From NCBI RefSeq assembly GCF_011064845.1, contig NZ_CP049015.1, positions 2,480,001 to 2,544,000 on the forward strand: 64,000 nt of DNA, given 5' to 3'. The notes below the pieces were generated by a model. The model worked only from the letters and a program-made list of their open reading frames with translations, searched no databases and was not told the DNA's origin. The stretch's first letter is position 1, and every line of letters starts with the position of its first letter. This document shows, piece after piece, positions 43,844 to 54,131 of this stretch. This stretch comes from Citrobacter freundii ATCC 8090 = MTCC 1658 = NBRC 12681. GTDB taxonomy: Bacteria > Pseudomonadota > Gammaproteobacteria > Enterobacterales > Enterobacteriaceae. The position numbers were made by a program, and so were the translations under genes.

Positions 43844-45499
43844 TTAACGCATCTCGCGGTCGTCAACGTACTGACGTTTATCCGGCGCTGGTGGGAAGTA
43901 CTGATACAGCCAGGTTTCGCTGATGGCGTCACCCTGACAACGCAGGAACATACGCATATCTACCGGATCGGTTGAGTCAGAGGTCGGATACCAGTCAAAC
44001 TGAATGCGATAACCGTCGATTGGTTCCACGTAGAGGATCTCAATCTGTTTCGCTTCACCGCTTGAGAGCGTAATCACCGGTTCAATGCCTTTCGGCGCAG
44101 CAGCTTTTAGATCGCCACCAACAAAATCAACGGCAAAACGGCGCGCCCATTTTTCCGGGTAGTGCTCGCCCGGCGCCCATCCTTCCGGAAAACCGCCCAT
44201 GCCTGTCCGGGTCGCCATCACACGAGCCAGCGGTGAACGCACCGGTGGCTGAGCGCTCCAGTACAGGCGATATTTGAATTCCAGCTCATCGCCGGCTTTG
44301 ATCTTCTTCTCAGGCTGCCAGAAGCAGACAACGTTATCCAGCGTTTCGCCGGTCGTAGGGATCTCCATCAGGCCGATGGTCCCCTTGCCCCACTGGTTGC
44401 GCGGTTCGACCCACAGGCTTGGACGCTTGTTATACCAGCCCATGATGTCCTGGTAATGGGAGAAGTCGCGATCGAGTTGCAGCAAGCCAAACCCTTTCGG
44501 GTTGTTATCGGTATAGGCGTTGAACTGCAGCTTTTGCGGGTTATTCAGCGGGCGGCAGATCCACTCGCCATTGCCCCGCCACATCGCCAGACGATCGGAG
44601 TCATGAATTTGCGGGTGAATAGTGTCGCACATTCGACGCTCATTGTTACCGCAGCTGAACATGCTGGTCATCGGCGCAATGCCGAGCTGCTTGATGTCTT
44701 TGCGCGCATAGATGTGGTTTTGTACATCCATAATCACCTGCGTTTTCTCGCAGTGGATCACGAACTTGAATGCACCAGTTACGCTTGGGCTGTCGAGAAG
44801 TGCATACACGGTAAAGGAGGTTGCGCCCGGTTTAACCGTCTCGAACCAGAAAGAGGTGAAATCAGGAAACTCTTCTTTGCTGTCGGTGTAGGTATCTACC
44901 GCCAGACCGCGGGCCGATAAACCATACTGATAGGTGTCATCCACGGCGCGGAAATAGCTGGCTCCCAGGAAAGAAACGACATCGCGGCGGGCCAGTTCTG
45001 GCGCTTTAAAAACACGGAACCCGGCGAATCCGAGGTCAGTCTGCCCTTCCAGCTGTTTGGTATCCACGCCCGCATCGTTATATTTAAACAGTTCCGGACG
45101 GAAGTGAATTTCACGCGCCATATGCGTACTGCCATCAACCGAGAACATGCGTACACGGCGACGAAAACCCATTCCCACGTGGAAGAACTGCGCATCAAGC
45201 TGACGATTTTCAACGTTGTTCCACAGAGACTGCTCTGCGTCATATTGAATGCTGTTGTAGGCCTGCGGCGTCAGTTTCGCCAGCGTGTCCGGTAACGCGC
45301 GCGGTGCGCCGCCCCAGGGTTTCTGTGCTAAGTCATGGGCCATCGATTGCAGAACGGAAAAATCAAAACGTACGGTTTTTCCGTCTGCAATGTCAGACTC
45401 TGCCGCAAAGGCGGCGCGGGAAAAGAGTGATGCAATACCACTGGTTCCGCACACGGCGGCCATTGCCATTGAACCTTTAATAAATCGTCTGCGATTCAT
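43844..45499 (-). CDS. opgD: Glucans biosynthesis protein OpgD (MdoD), Tat-exported
   Basis: A 551-residue periplasmic protein matching E. coli OpgD. It has a twin-arginine signal ([20 protein letters not shown], cleavage near AFA-AES) and the OpgG/OpgD fold ([24 protein letters not shown] start; [20 protein letters not shown] near the C-terminus). OpgD controls the length distribution and branching of osmoregulated periplasmic glucans. Recent work shows the E. coli enzyme hydrolyses beta-1,2-glucan. Monocistronic here. Confidence 0.95.
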   Translation of the reverse strand: MNRRRFIKGSMAMAAVCGTSGIASLFSRAAFAAESDIADGKTVRFDFSVLQSMAHDLAQKPWGGAPRALPDTLAKLTPQAYNSIQYDAEQSLWNNVENRQLDAQFFHVGMGFRRRVRMFSVDGSTHMAREIHFRPELFKYNDAGVDTKQLEGQTDLGFAGFRVFKAPELARRDVVSFLGASYFRAVDDTYQYGLSARGLAVDTYTDSKEEFPDFTSFWFETVKPGATSFTVYALLDSPSVTGAFKFVIHCEKTQVIMDVQNHIYARKDIKQLGIAPMTSMFSCGNNERRMCDTIHPQIHDSDRLAMWRGNGEWICRPLNNPQKLQFNAYTDNNPKGFGLLQLDRDFSHYQDIMGWYNKRPSLWVEPRNQWGKGTIGLMEIPTTGETLDNVVCFWQPEKKIKAGDELEFKYRLYWSAQPPVRSPLARVMATRTGMGGFPEGWAPGEHYPEKWARRFAVDFVGGDLKAAAPKGIEPVITLSSGEAKQIEILYVEPIDGYRIQFDWYPTSDSTDPVDMRMFLRCQGDAISETWLYQYFPPAPDKRQYVDDREMR

Positions 45500-45692
45500 G
45501 CCTGAAAGTGAGTCCTTCTGGTCGTGTAAATGGTCCCGCGCCGGTCAAAATCAGCGGCAAGAGAGTGCACATTTCTGACCGCTCACTCTAGACAAAATTC
45601 ATTAATAATCCAATTGTTGGTCGCCGATTATCTGTACAAAATCGAAAATATTTTATGTCGATGGGAACAGACCGAATCCCATGTAAATTCCA

Positions 45693-47036
45693 TTAAAGTA
45701 AACCACACCGACGTTTACTTCGCTCTTGCGCCTCCTGATACAGCGCAAACTCGTCATAAACCGCGCAACCCAGCGCCTGTTCAAACGCGTCGCGGCTGGA
45801 ATTCCCGTGGCTGCGAGCCTGCGTTTCATTCCCCAGATTGGACTGGAAAATCCCTGCGGCGCTCACCGGTAAAAAATCTTCGTAGGTGATGGGTTGCGCA
45901 ACCAGCCACCCTCGCTCAATGAGCGGTTGCGGGTCGTCATCCGGACGGATTGCCTGGCGATGCGCTTCGCCTGATGGCGTCAGTCGATAACGAAACCAGG
46001 CGAGTCCCTGCTGGCGCAGCAGAAACTCACTGTCCGGGAACGCCTTGAACACCTCCTGAAGATGTAACTGGTGCGTCAGATTGTCTTTCCCCGTTCCCGC
46101 TTTATTCAGCAATTCGTCGTATAACGCTCTACCTTTCGGCGTCAGGGCCACACCGCGCTGTTCGATTTCACCGAAACGTGCCGTGTGAGTGCCGCGCATT
46201 TCACCGGCAAACAACACCGGTTCTTCCAGCGCTTTGAAACTCGTCTGACGTAATAAAATGGGCACCTCGCGGCGTGGCGGCCCTTCAATCAGTATTTTCG
46301 GTTCAATGCCGCATTCCGGCATCATCGACTGCACCCGGTCGATATCCAGCGTACGCGGCGTCAGGTGGTTGATATGGCAACCGGGGAAACACACTACATC
46401 GGCAATCAGCCGGTGTTCGTTATGCAATGCGTGATAGGTCTCTTCATCGACCGTGGCGTGCTGATGCCAGCGGAATGTTTCCAGCGCTTCATGCACAAAC
46501 TCTTGCGCCTGTTCAGATGTAAAACTGCCCTGCGCATCAAATTCATCCAGCAGCTCGTGACAACGGCGAGTGAAAATATCGCGTTTCGCGAGGATCTCAG
46601 CGGCTTTTTGCCGCAGCGCGGCGTTTTCGATTAGTTCGAGCCGTAATAACGAGGTGAATACCCGAAACGGGTTGCGCGATAGCGAGGCATCGTCGATGGG
46701 ACGAAAGGCTGTGGAATGTACGGGGACGCCTGCCTGGGAGAGATCGTAATAACTCACCGGATACATGCCCATAACGGCAAACATTCGGCGCAGCGTAGAA
46801 AGCTCCTGCGCGGTACCCACTCGAATAGCGCCATGGCGCTCAACGTTTAGCCGGGCCAGTTCATCCGCATTCGCCAGTTTTTCATGCAGCGTCGGATTAT
46901 TTTCCAGTACCGCCAGATTCACATCAGCGACAAGTTCCAGCAACGTGCCGTATTGCGGGACTTCCTGCTGGTACATTGCTGACATTGCCTGCGAAAATTG
47001 TTCCCGAATCTCATCTGCCGTGATGGTGTTCGCCAT
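45693..47036 (-). CDS. ydcJ: YdcJ, 2-oxoadipate dioxygenase/decarboxylase-like (HglS/DUF1338)
   Basis: A 447-residue cytosolic protein matching E. coli YdcJ, of the VOC-fold DUF1338 family. The Pseudomonas homologue HglS converts 2-oxoadipate to D-2-hydroxyglutarate with Fe(II) and O2 in lysine catabolism. Candidate metal ligands are visible: His in NVERHGAIRVGT (about 70), His in PGCHINHLTPRTLD (about 220), and Glu in RFGEIEQRG (about 290). YdcJ's own substrate in enterics is not settled. Strong GGAGG ribosome site. Not obviously in an operon with pyrophosphatase ppaC, which is 120 bases upstream in the same direction. Confidence 0.92.
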   Translation of the reverse strand: MANTITADEIREQFSQAMSAMYQQEVPQYGTLLELVADVNLAVLENNPTLHEKLANADELARLNVERHGAIRVGTAQELSTLRRMFAVMGMYPVSYYDLSQAGVPVHSTAFRPIDDASLSRNPFRVFTSLLRLELIENAALRQKAAEILAKRDIFTRRCHELLDEFDAQGSFTSEQAQEFVHEALETFRWHQHATVDEETYHALHNEHRLIADVVCFPGCHINHLTPRTLDIDRVQSMMPECGIEPKILIEGPPRREVPILLRQTSFKALEEPVLFAGEMRGTHTARFGEIEQRGVALTPKGRALYDELLNKAGTGKDNLTHQLHLQEVFKAFPDSEFLLRQQGLAWFRYRLTPSGEAHRQAIRPDDDPQPLIERGWLVAQPITYEDFLPVSAAGIFQSNLGNETQARSHGNSSRDAFEQALGCAVYDEFALYQEAQERSKRRCGLL

Positions 47037-47156
47037 AATGTCATGCCTCCAGTGAATATTACCTGGAGTGTAGAAAACACCGCTGACTCCGGTGGGAAGA
47101 ATTTACAAAGTGTGACCCCGCGTAAACTTCCCACCCATATAAACGATGAACAGTAC

Positions 47157-48059
47157 CTACTGACGGGGTTTCAAATGGCTTTCCAGCCAGGGGAGCATCT
47201 GTTTTTTACGGCTAAGCATACCTTCTACCTTGCAGGGTTGCGGGATGTCTGAAAGTTCTGCTCCAGCAAACCACAGGCTGGTGTCACCCAGATTGATGTC
47301 GGTAAGCATCAGCACGACCAACGCAGCATTCTTTTCCTCTGCATAGCGCGCCATTTCCTGACGGAGATCGTCCAGCACCGCATCCACCTGTTGCAGCGCA
47401 TACAGTTCAAGCTGCGCTACACAGACTGAATGTCCATGGATGGTGAAGGTTTTAATGTCTTTCTGCAAAAGTTCGCGGGCGCTCATCCCTTCCACACTTG
47501 TTTTGGCTGACAGCAGGTCGCGACTGAAAGCGTCAAGATCCACTCCGGTTTTTTGGGCCAGCGCATCAACCGCCAGGCGATCGTCAGTGGTGGTTGTTGG
47601 TGAACGAAGCGTGACAGTGTCACTCAATACGGCGCCGAGCAGTAAAATAGCCTCAGCGGAAGATAACTGGTTGCGTTCATCTTCCGTCATCAGTTGCCAC
47701 AGCAGGGTTGCGCTACTGCCGACGGGCTTCACCCACACTTCCGGTGGCAGACGGGTGACTAACCCACCAAGTCGGTGATGATCGATAATTCCCACCACGT
47801 TACTTTCTGTCAACGATTCCGGCCCCTGGGCAGGCTCGGTGAAATCGACCAGCCAGACGTCACGATCGGTCAGTTCAAACGTCAACCGTTCAGGCATCGT
47901 CAGCCCCGCATGCTCAAAGATAAACTGCGTTTCGCGGTTAGGCTCGCCCAAACGCCATGCCGTCGCCTGCTGGCCACGTAAGCTAAGCCAACGAGCCGTC
48001 ATTGCGGCGGTGCAGATGGCATCGCTATCGGGATTAAGGTGCCCTATTACATGTATCAT
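47157..48059 (-). CDS. ppaC: Manganese-dependent (family II) inorganic pyrophosphatase
   Basis: A 300-residue DHH-superfamily enzyme. Metal-site motifs: GHLNPDSDAICTA (about 6-18), VDFTEPAQG (about 70), IIDHHRLGG (about 91-99), and the DHHA2-domain substrate motif SRKKQMLPWL near 286-295 (the family II SRKKQ hallmark). It splits pyrophosphate to phosphate with Mn/Co and is unrelated to the usual enteric Ppa (family I). Most Enterobacteriaceae have only Ppa, so this is an extra enzyme inserted between ydcJ and ydcI; it may matter when manganese is abundant or magnesium short (inference). Start at 48059 with AAGGCACTGATG upstream. Confidence 0.92.
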   Translation of the reverse strand: MIHVIGHLNPDSDAICTAAMTARWLSLRGQQATAWRLGEPNRETQFIFEHAGLTMPERLTFELTDRDVWLVDFTEPAQGPESLTESNVVGIIDHHRLGGLVTRLPPEVWVKPVGSSATLLWQLMTEDERNQLSSAEAILLLGAVLSDTVTLRSPTTTTDDRLAVDALAQKTGVDLDAFSRDLLSAKTSVEGMSARELLQKDIKTFTIHGHSVCVAQLELYALQQVDAVLDDLRQEMARYAEEKNAALVVLMLTDINLGDTSLWFAGAELSDIPQPCKVEGMLSRKKQMLPWLESHLKPRQ

Positions 48060-48290
48060 TCATCAGTGCCTTGTGAAGAGAAATCGTTCAAAAGTAAACA
48101 ATAACCAAAGTATAACGACTGAACATACTCCCTTCCATGATCCCACCACCCAGCAACGCTGTACAAAACATAAGCAAAATAAATCAGTTGTAAATAAAAC
48201 ATGATAAATGTTAATAATATTTTGCTATCAGGTTATCAAAAACAAACAACTTTACTTGTCACCGATACGGCTCTGTTTTTAACATCGCTT

Positions 48291-49214
48291 ATGGAAAAAA
48301 ATGTTCTGTTCAATCAGCGCATTCGCTTGCGCCATCTTCATACTTTTGTCGCCGTTGCACAGCAGGGAACGTTGGGGCGTGCGGCTGAGACCCTTAACCT
48401 GAGTCAACCGGCACTCTCCAAAACGCTAAATGAACTGGAGCAACTGACCGGGACCCGGCTCTTTGAGCGTGGCCGCCTTGGCGCGCAGTTAACGCTGCCA
48501 GGAGAGCAGTTTCTTACCCACGCGGTAAGAGTGCTGGATGCGCTCAACACTGCCGGGCAAGCGTTAAATCAGCGCGAAGAATCGCAGACTGATATCGTAC
48601 GGATTGGGGCCTTACCCACCGCGGCACTGGGCATTCTGCCTGCGGTAATTGGTCCTTTCCACAAGCAGCAAATGGAGACCACGCTACAAGTCGCCACCAT
48701 GAGCAATCCGATGATTCTGGCAGGTTTAAAATCCGGGGAAATCGACCTTGGCATTGGTCGCATGGCCGATCCGGAATTGATGGTCGGTCTGAATTATGAA
48801 TTGTTGTTTCTGGAATCACTTAAACTGGTCGTGCGCCCTAACCACCCGTTGTTGCAGGAAACCATCACGTTAAGTCGGGTAATGGAGTGGCCGGTGGTGG
48901 TTTCGCCAAAAGGAACCGCGCCTCGCCAGCACGCAGAAGCATTGTTGCAAAGTCAGGGCTGTAAAATGCCGCCTGGCTGCATTGAAACACTGTCAGCATC
49001 GCTCTCCCGCCAACTGACGGTTGATTACGACTATGTATGGTTTGTCCCTTCAGGTGCGGTTAGAGAGGATTTACGCCAGGCGACGCTGGTATCGTTGCCG
49101 ATACCTACCCACGGGGCGGGTGAACCCATCGGGATTCTTACTCGTGTCGATGTGCAACTCTCTCAGGCCGCGCAGATCCTTATCGCCGCAATACGCAAAA
49201 CCGTACCTGTTTAA
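48291..49214 (+). CDS. ydcI: LysR-type transcriptional regulator YdcI
   Basis: From ATG 48291 (MEKNVLFNQRIRLRHLHTFV) 307 residues, aligning with E. coli YdcI. N-terminal winged helix (about 10-68: AVAQQGTLGRAAETLNLSQP, ALSKTLNELEQLTGTRLFER) and a periplasmic-binding-like effector domain (about 95-300). In Salmonella and E. coli YdcI influences acid stress and central-metabolic genes. The open frame upstream to 48201 is not conserved and the region there is AT-rich. A hairpin follows. Confidence 0.94.
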   Translation: MEKNVLFNQRIRLRHLHTFVAVAQQGTLGRAAETLNLSQPALSKTLNELEQLTGTRLFERGRLGAQLTLPGEQFLTHAVRVLDALNTAGQALNQREESQTDIVRIGALPTAALGILPAVIGPFHKQQMETTLQVATMSNPMILAGLKSGEIDLGIGRMADPELMVGLNYELLFLESLKLVVRPNHPLLQETITLSRVMEWPVVVSPKGTAPRQHAEALLQSQGCKMPPGCIETLSASLSRQLTVDYDYVWFVPSGAVREDLRQATLVSLPIPTHGAGEPIGILTRVDVQLSQAAQILIAAIRKTVPV

Positions 49215-49225
49215 TCGTATTGATG

Positions 49226-49255
49226 ATTGGGCCTGTTAGTACCTACAGGCCCAAT
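49226..49255 (+). terminator. Hairpin downstream of ydcI
   Basis: ATTGGGCCTGT (49226-49236) and ACAGGCCCAAT (49245-49255) make a perfect 11-bp stem 12 bases after the ydcI stop; no good T-run (TCATGTAAATG). Confidence 0.6.
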
Positions 49256-49601
49256 TCATGTAAATGTTCAATATATGGACGGTGAAACCGTCATAAAACA
49301 CAGCTAAAAGCGTATTTTTTCTTAAAAGCAATTTAAGCAACACTTATTATTGATGATATCTCTGTCGAATAATGGCGGACGAAATCCCCGACACAAACTT
49401 ACATCTAAAAATTTCTTCTTGGAATTCAATGAAGAATAAAAAATCAATCCAATTAAGTTAATTTCATATTACATTAAATAATTAGCTATTACCTCTAAAC
49501 AAATTCTTAAAAAACACTAACCTCAGCTTCACCCGCTATTCAGTCAGAATCTCACGACATATAATGTTTTCGCCATTTAATTTGTTATTAAGGAAAATAA
49601 C
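49256..49601. other. AT-rich leader/promoter region of the fimbrial operon
   Basis: About 345 bases with strikingly low GC compared with ydcI before it. No ORF is supported. It should hold the fimbrial promoter; candidate -10 boxes (TATAATG at 49560-49566) are visible. I see no inverted repeats of the invertible fim-switch type, no GATC pairs of the pap type, and no recombinase gene nearby, so the mode of control is unclear. AT-rich upstream regions like this are typical H-NS targets (inference). Confidence 0.5.
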
Positions 49602-50159
49602 GTGAAATTTGTTAATTGTTTAAGCGCAGTAGCGCTTCTGGTCGCAGGTGCTACTTTTCAGGCCCAAGCGGCTGGTTCTGATTCTGCAAACATTGATTTT
49701 TCAGGAAATATTACATCATCAACCTGTGATGTCAGTATTGATGGTATTTCTGCTTCCAAAGAGGTCAAACTGCCAGATATCACTGTTCCTGCGATGCAAG
49801 CGGCTGTCAGTAGTCCTGCGATGAAAACCAAATTTCAGATCACCGTTAAAAACTGCGCCACTGAACCAGCGGGTGGTAAAGTAAAAGGGCAATTTTCAAC
49901 AACCGGTAATTACAATAGCACCAGCAAAGCATTGTTAAACGCTGCCGCAGGAGATAAAGATGCGGGTTTCCAGGTAGAAGATACCGCAACCAGTACCATT
50001 ATCGATTTTACATCAGCCACACCGCAATCTGAAGCCACTTACGATACCACCAACGGTGCAGTATTTAATTATACCGTCGGTTATATCTACTCAGGTTCTG
50101 GTACGCCGACTGTTGGTGTAGTGAAAGCGAATACCACCTTTGTAACAACCTACCCCTAA
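49602..50159 (+). CDS. Chaperone-usher fimbrial major subunit
   Basis: Starts at GTG 49602 behind AAGGA; 185 residues. Signal peptide MKFVNCLSAVALLVAGATFQ cleaved near AQA-AGSD; the mature pilin has the family features: NIDFSGNITSSTCDVSI with the first cysteine, its partner in FQITVKNCATEPAG, and a C-terminal beta-strand ending TTFVTTYP with the penultimate tyrosine that fills the neighbouring groove. It is first in the operon, hence expressed most, and should form the fibre shaft. I do not recognise a named fimbria from it. Confidence 0.9.
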   Translation: MKFVNCLSAVALLVAGATFQAQAAGSDSANIDFSGNITSSTCDVSIDGISASKEVKLPDITVPAMQAAVSSPAMKTKFQITVKNCATEPAGGKVKGQFSTTGNYNSTSKALLNAAAGDKDAGFQVEDTATSTIIDFTSATPQSEATYDTTNGAVFNYTVGYIYSGSGTPTVGVVKANTTFVTTYP

Positions 50160-50244
50160 CAAGCTGTATAAGATCAACATTAGTTAATAACTCTGCTGCA
50201 ACTTTAATTCAAGGTTGCAGCTATTTAACCAAGACACAAATGAT

Positions 50245-50967
50245 ATGATTCCACAAAATACATTCAGATTAATTATATTTTCTGCCGCTATCTCTTTTAG
50301 CTATTCGTCAGTCGCCAGCATAGTGATTAACGCTACCCGTGTTATTTACCCTTCCGACGCGAAGGAGGCACTAATTAAAATGGTTAATCAGGGGCAACAA
50401 CCTTTATTAGTCCAGTCCTGGTTAGACGATGGTCATGAAGATGTTGATCCGCAAACCTTAAACGTTCCTTTTATCGCCTCCCCCCCAGTCAGTCGGGTCG
50501 ATCCTAAACAGGGACTGACCGTACGCTTAAACTGGGACGGGCAACCGTTACCCACCGATCGTGAAAGCGTGTATTGGTTTAATGCACTTGAAATCCCCGG
50601 AAAAAATAAAGATGCCGCTAAATCAAATCAGCTGCAGATCGCGCTGAAAACCCGCATCAAGGTTTTTTATCGCCCCGCATCCCTTCCTGGTTCGGCGGAT
50701 GACGCAATCCAACATCTGAAATGGAGCCTTGCAAACCAAGGTAAACAAATTTGGGCGACGGCGAAAAATGACTCTCCTTATTTTGTTTCGCTTGTTGGCG
50801 CTAACATCACTTCCGGGGGGAAAAAATACAAAATTGAGCCCGACATGGTCGCCCCTTTTTCCAGCGCCAGCTATGAAGTGAAAACGCTCACCACTCCCCG
50901 GCTAGAATCCGTTTCATGGACAGCAGTCAATGATTACGGGGCTAACGTTGACGTAACGGATAAATAA
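50245..50967 (+). CDS. Periplasmic fimbrial chaperone (PapD family)
   Basis: From ATG 50245 (MIPQNTFRLIIFSAAISFSY) 240 residues: signal peptide then SIVINATRVIYPSDAKEALI, the FGS/FGL chaperone start, with donor strand and KMVNQGQQPLLVQSWLDDG; PTDRESVYWFNALEIPGKN is the conserved chaperone signature. It folds subunits by donor-strand complementation in the periplasm. The start has no good ribosome site; a TTG start at 50215 is possible but would spoil the signal peptide. The gene carries homopolymer runs: seven C at 50480-50486 and six G then six A at 50815-50826, which could slip. Confidence 0.9.
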   Translation: MIPQNTFRLIIFSAAISFSYSSVASIVINATRVIYPSDAKEALIKMVNQGQQPLLVQSWLDDGHEDVDPQTLNVPFIASPPVSRVDPKQGLTVRLNWDGQPLPTDRESVYWFNALEIPGKNKDAAKSNQLQIALKTRIKVFYRPASLPGSADDAIQHLKWSLANQGKQIWATAKNDSPYFVSLVGANITSGGKKYKIEPDMVAPFSSASYEVKTLTTPRLESVSWTAVNDYGANVDVTDK

Positions 50968-50991
50968 AAAAACGCGTGCAAGGATTGCTCT

Positions 50992-53577
50992 ATGTCAATG
51001 TCAAAACACCGGTTAGCGACCTCAGTATGGGTATTATTGGCTATTTGTCAGACAGGTTTTGCTGACGATAATTACATTGAATTCAACGATGACTTTATCT
51101 TCAGCAATGCAGGTAAAAAATCGGCAATCGACGTGTCACAATATGCACGCGGCAACCCGGTGAAACCCGGTATATATACCGTCTCAGTTTGGATTAACGG
51201 TGAGCAACAGCAAACTGCAAAGATCCAGTTTATTGACAACCACACCCCGAACGCGTCTCCCTGCCTGACTCGTGAGGTGCTCGATGAAGCAAACGTTGAT
51301 GTAAGCAAACTCCCCACGGCAGATGCGGACGAAGGTGAATCGCAATGCTATATCCTGGCGGATTATTACCCCTCATCCAGCGTGAGTTACGATCCTAATT
51401 CACAGATCCTGATGCTCACAATTCCGCAACTGTTTCTCGTCAGCCACCCTGCGGGTTATGTCAACCCCGCACGCTGGGATGCCGGTATTCCTGCTGCAAT
51501 ACTGAACTGGAGCTTCAGCGGTTATCACAGTGAAAATGACGGTAGCGCCTCTGACAGTGGTTATCTGGGGCTCGGCTATGGTCTCAACCTTGGAGCATGG
51601 CGGTTACGCTCCAGCGGCGCGCTGAACTGGACAAAAGACGATAGTGCAACCTGGGACAACTACGATCTCTATTTAGCACGGGATTTACCCCCTATGCGGG
51701 CACAAATGGAACTGGGCCAGGTCACCTCTCGCAGCGAAGTACTGGATAGTATCGGCATTAAAGGCATACATCTGTATAACGACAAACGCATGGATCCGCA
51801 TGATGGTCGCTACGTTCCCGTCATCAACGGCGTGGCCAACAGTAATGCCAAAATTACCGTACGACAGCAGTCGCGCATCATCTATGAAACCACCGTTCCC
51901 CCAGGTCCTTTTGCTCTGAAGGATTATTATGTGGCAATCAACGGCGCTGACCTCGACGTTACCGTGGAAGAAGCTGATGGGTCAAAACGGTTATTCACCG
52001 TACCGTATGCCTCTGTTGCTCAGTTAATGACCAAGGGTGAAGTTGACTGGGATTTTGCCGTTGGGACATTAGACAACAATGACAACAGCGACTCCCCCTG
52101 GGTGCTCACCACGAACGGTAATTATGGACTGAGCGATATTTTCACGCTGTATGGCGGCATACAGTCAATGGAAGAAGACTATCTGGCGGGGATGCTGGGT
52201 CTGGCGATGAATACGCGTCTTGGTGCTATCGCAGTCGATGTTATCCACTCTCGTGCTTCACTTGAAGATATTGGCGCTCTGCAGGGGCAGAGTTACCGTG
52301 TAAGCTACAGTAATGTGCTGGACGCAACACAGACCAATTTCAGCTTTAGCGCCTATCGATACAGCACCAAAGATTACCTCTCGCTTAATGACGTCATCTC
52401 TTTGCAAAATAGCATCGATAGTTATAGCGACGATCACGATACTAACCGTAACGATGCGTATCGCAACAGCTACAGTCATTCCAAAAATGAGCTTCAGGCT
52501 AACGTCAATCAACCTATTGTCCTCAACGGAGAGGATTACGGCTCATTCTATCTCAGCGGCACCTGGACGAGTTATTGGGGTAGCTCAGACAAAACGTCTC
52601 AGTATTCGCTGGGCTACAGCAATACTTTCCGCACCATCTCGTGGAATATCTCGCTGCAGCGTAGTTATAACGAATGGGGTGATGAAGATGACAGCCTGTA
52701 CGTTGGGTTGAGTATTCCTTTTGGTAGCAACGCTCAAAACGATCAACCAGCATTCTCCAGTCTGAACCTCAGCGCCAATAGCGACTTTAGCGGCAACAAT
52801 GGTTTCACCAGTACGGCCAGTGGTAACAGTAGCAACAATAAATGGAACTACAGCCTCAGTACTACCGCTAACCAGGCCAGCCAGGGAGAAGACACCTATT
52901 CCGTCAGCGGATATTCCACCTATAACGGCGCGCATGGAGCGACCAGCGTTTCCGCTACAGTCGATAAAAATCATAACCAGCAGTATTCCCTAAACAATAA
53001 CGGCGGTGTGCTGTTACACAGCGGTGGATTGACGCTGTTACCGGGTAATGTCAACGCACAAAGCGCCATAGCCCTTATTGAAGCGCAAGGTGCAGATGGC
53101 GCGACCACCACCAATGGGTATGGTGAGATTGACAGTGCCGGATACGCAGTTGCCACCAGTCTTTCACCTTATGCCGAGAATACCGTCGGACTGGATCTCA
53201 GCACCATCAAGGCGGACGTCGAAGTGAAAAATACCTCCGCCGCCGTGGTTCCGCGCGATGGTGCCGTGGTGAAAGTCACCTTCGCCACCCAGCAAGGTCA
53301 ATCGGTGTTTGTCACGCTCAGACGTAGTGATAACAGTTTCATTCCATTGGGCGCGAACATTCTCAATGAGCAGGGAAAATCCGTTGGCGCAATGGGTCAG
53401 GCGGGCCGCGCCTTTTTACGCGGGATCGAACAACGTGGCAGCCTGAAGGTTATTTGGGGGAGCGACGCGGCAAGCTACTGCGATGTGACCTACCAGATCC
53501 CTGACGCGCCCGCGATGATCGGAAAATCAATTCATCTGGAGACGTTAGTTTGCCAGATGCCAGGAGCCGGAAAGTAG
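50992..53577 (+). CDS. Fimbrial outer-membrane usher
   Basis: An 861-residue usher of the FimD/PapC family. Signal peptide ends near TGFA-DDN; then NYIEFNDDFIFSN (N-terminal domain that receives chaperone-subunit complexes), the 24-strand barrel with plug (about 150-650; GQVTSRSEVLDSIGIKG, KDYYVAINGADLDVTVEEAD), and two C-terminal domains with the AVVPRDGAVVKVTFATQQG motif and a final cysteine pair (SYCDVTY ... LVCQMPG). It forms the secretion pore and anchors the fibre. AAGGA precedes 50992. Confidence 0.94.
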   Translation: MSMSKHRLATSVWVLLAICQTGFADDNYIEFNDDFIFSNAGKKSAIDVSQYARGNPVKPGIYTVSVWINGEQQQTAKIQFIDNHTPNASPCLTREVLDEANVDVSKLPTADADEGESQCYILADYYPSSSVSYDPNSQILMLTIPQLFLVSHPAGYVNPARWDAGIPAAILNWSFSGYHSENDGSASDSGYLGLGYGLNLGAWRLRSSGALNWTKDDSATWDNYDLYLARDLPPMRAQMELGQVTSRSEVLDSIGIKGIHLYNDKRMDPHDGRYVPVINGVANSNAKITVRQQSRIIYETTVPPGPFALKDYYVAINGADLDVTVEEADGSKRLFTVPYASVAQLMTKGEVDWDFAVGTLDNNDNSDSPWVLTTNGNYGLSDIFTLYGGIQSMEEDYLAGMLGLAMNTRLGAIAVDVIHSRASLEDIGALQGQSYRVSYSNVLDATQTNFSFSAYRYSTKDYLSLNDVISLQNSIDSYSDDHDTNRNDAYRNSYSHSKNELQANVNQPIVLNGEDYGSFYLSGTWTSYWGSSDKTSQYSLGYSNTFRTISWNISLQRSYNEWGDEDDSLYVGLSIPFGSNAQNDQPAFSSLNLSANSDFSGNNGFTSTASGNSSNNKWNYSLSTTANQASQGEDTYSVSGYSTYNGAHGATSVSATVDKNHNQQYSLNNNGGVLLHSGGLTLLPGNVNAQSAIALIEAQGADGATTTNGYGEIDSAGYAVATSLSPYAENTVGLDLSTIKADVEVKNTSAAVVPRDGAVVKVTFATQQGQSVFVTLRRSDNSFIPLGANILNEQGKSVGAMGQAGRAFLRGIEQRGSLKVIWGSDAASYCDVTYQIPDAPAMIGKSIHLETLVCQMPGAGK

Positions 53578-53580
53578 CTT

Positions 53581-54123
53581 ATGCGCCAGGTAATGCTTGT
53601 TTCTTTTCTATTATGCAGCCCGCATCTCTTTGCGGCGGATGTCGTGGTTAACTTTAAGGCCAATTTGCTTGCTATGACCTGCACCGTCAATATTGTTGTT
53701 GGTTCAAGCAAAGCGGTGAACCAGACCATCGATTTTGGTGTATTAACCCGCGCAGAACTGGAGGCTCAGGGCGCTAACACGCTGAAAGATTTTTCGTTGC
53801 AGTACAGCAAATGTACGATCGGCTCCAGTACAAACCAGACAGTGACCTGGATGAAAACGGGAATTAAGGCCTCATCTGTCTACAGCGGTTATCCAACCGA
53901 ACTCAAGGGTGGGGATAACGGGGCAGCAGCGGTTTTGTATCGTTCTGGCTCCCCAAACTCTCTGTTGGTTCTCAATAGTAGTACTCCGCTTGACTGGACC
54001 TCGACTGAGCGCACCAATAAGGCCCTGAACCTGGTTTTATCTCTGCGTCCAACGTCTTACTCAACCACCGCGACAAGTGGCACCTTCAACGGTTCGTTGA
54101 CGTTCACCACCACCTATCAGTAG
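53581..54123 (+). CDS. Fimbrial minor subunit 1
   Basis: A 180-residue pilin-like protein three bases after the usher stop. Signal peptide MRQVMLVSFLLCSPHLFA, then the N-terminal strand DVVVNFKANLLAMTCTVNIV with first cysteine, its partner in SLQYSKCTIGSSTNQT, and a C-terminal TFNGSLTFTTTYQ ending with the penultimate tyrosine. Probably an adaptor or minor structural subunit between shaft and tip. Confidence 0.87.
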   Translation: MRQVMLVSFLLCSPHLFAADVVVNFKANLLAMTCTVNIVVGSSKAVNQTIDFGVLTRAELEAQGANTLKDFSLQYSKCTIGSSTNQTVTWMKTGIKASSVYSGYPTELKGGDNGAAAVLYRSGSPNSLLVLNSSTPLDWTSTERTNKALNLVLSLRPTSYSTTATSGTFNGSLTFTTTYQ

Positions 54124-54131
54124 GAGCCACC

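Noticed and set aside
45530..45889. 119-residue plus-strand frame between opgD and ydcJ
   Set aside because: Mostly antisense to the ydcJ 3' end with no homology or start signal.
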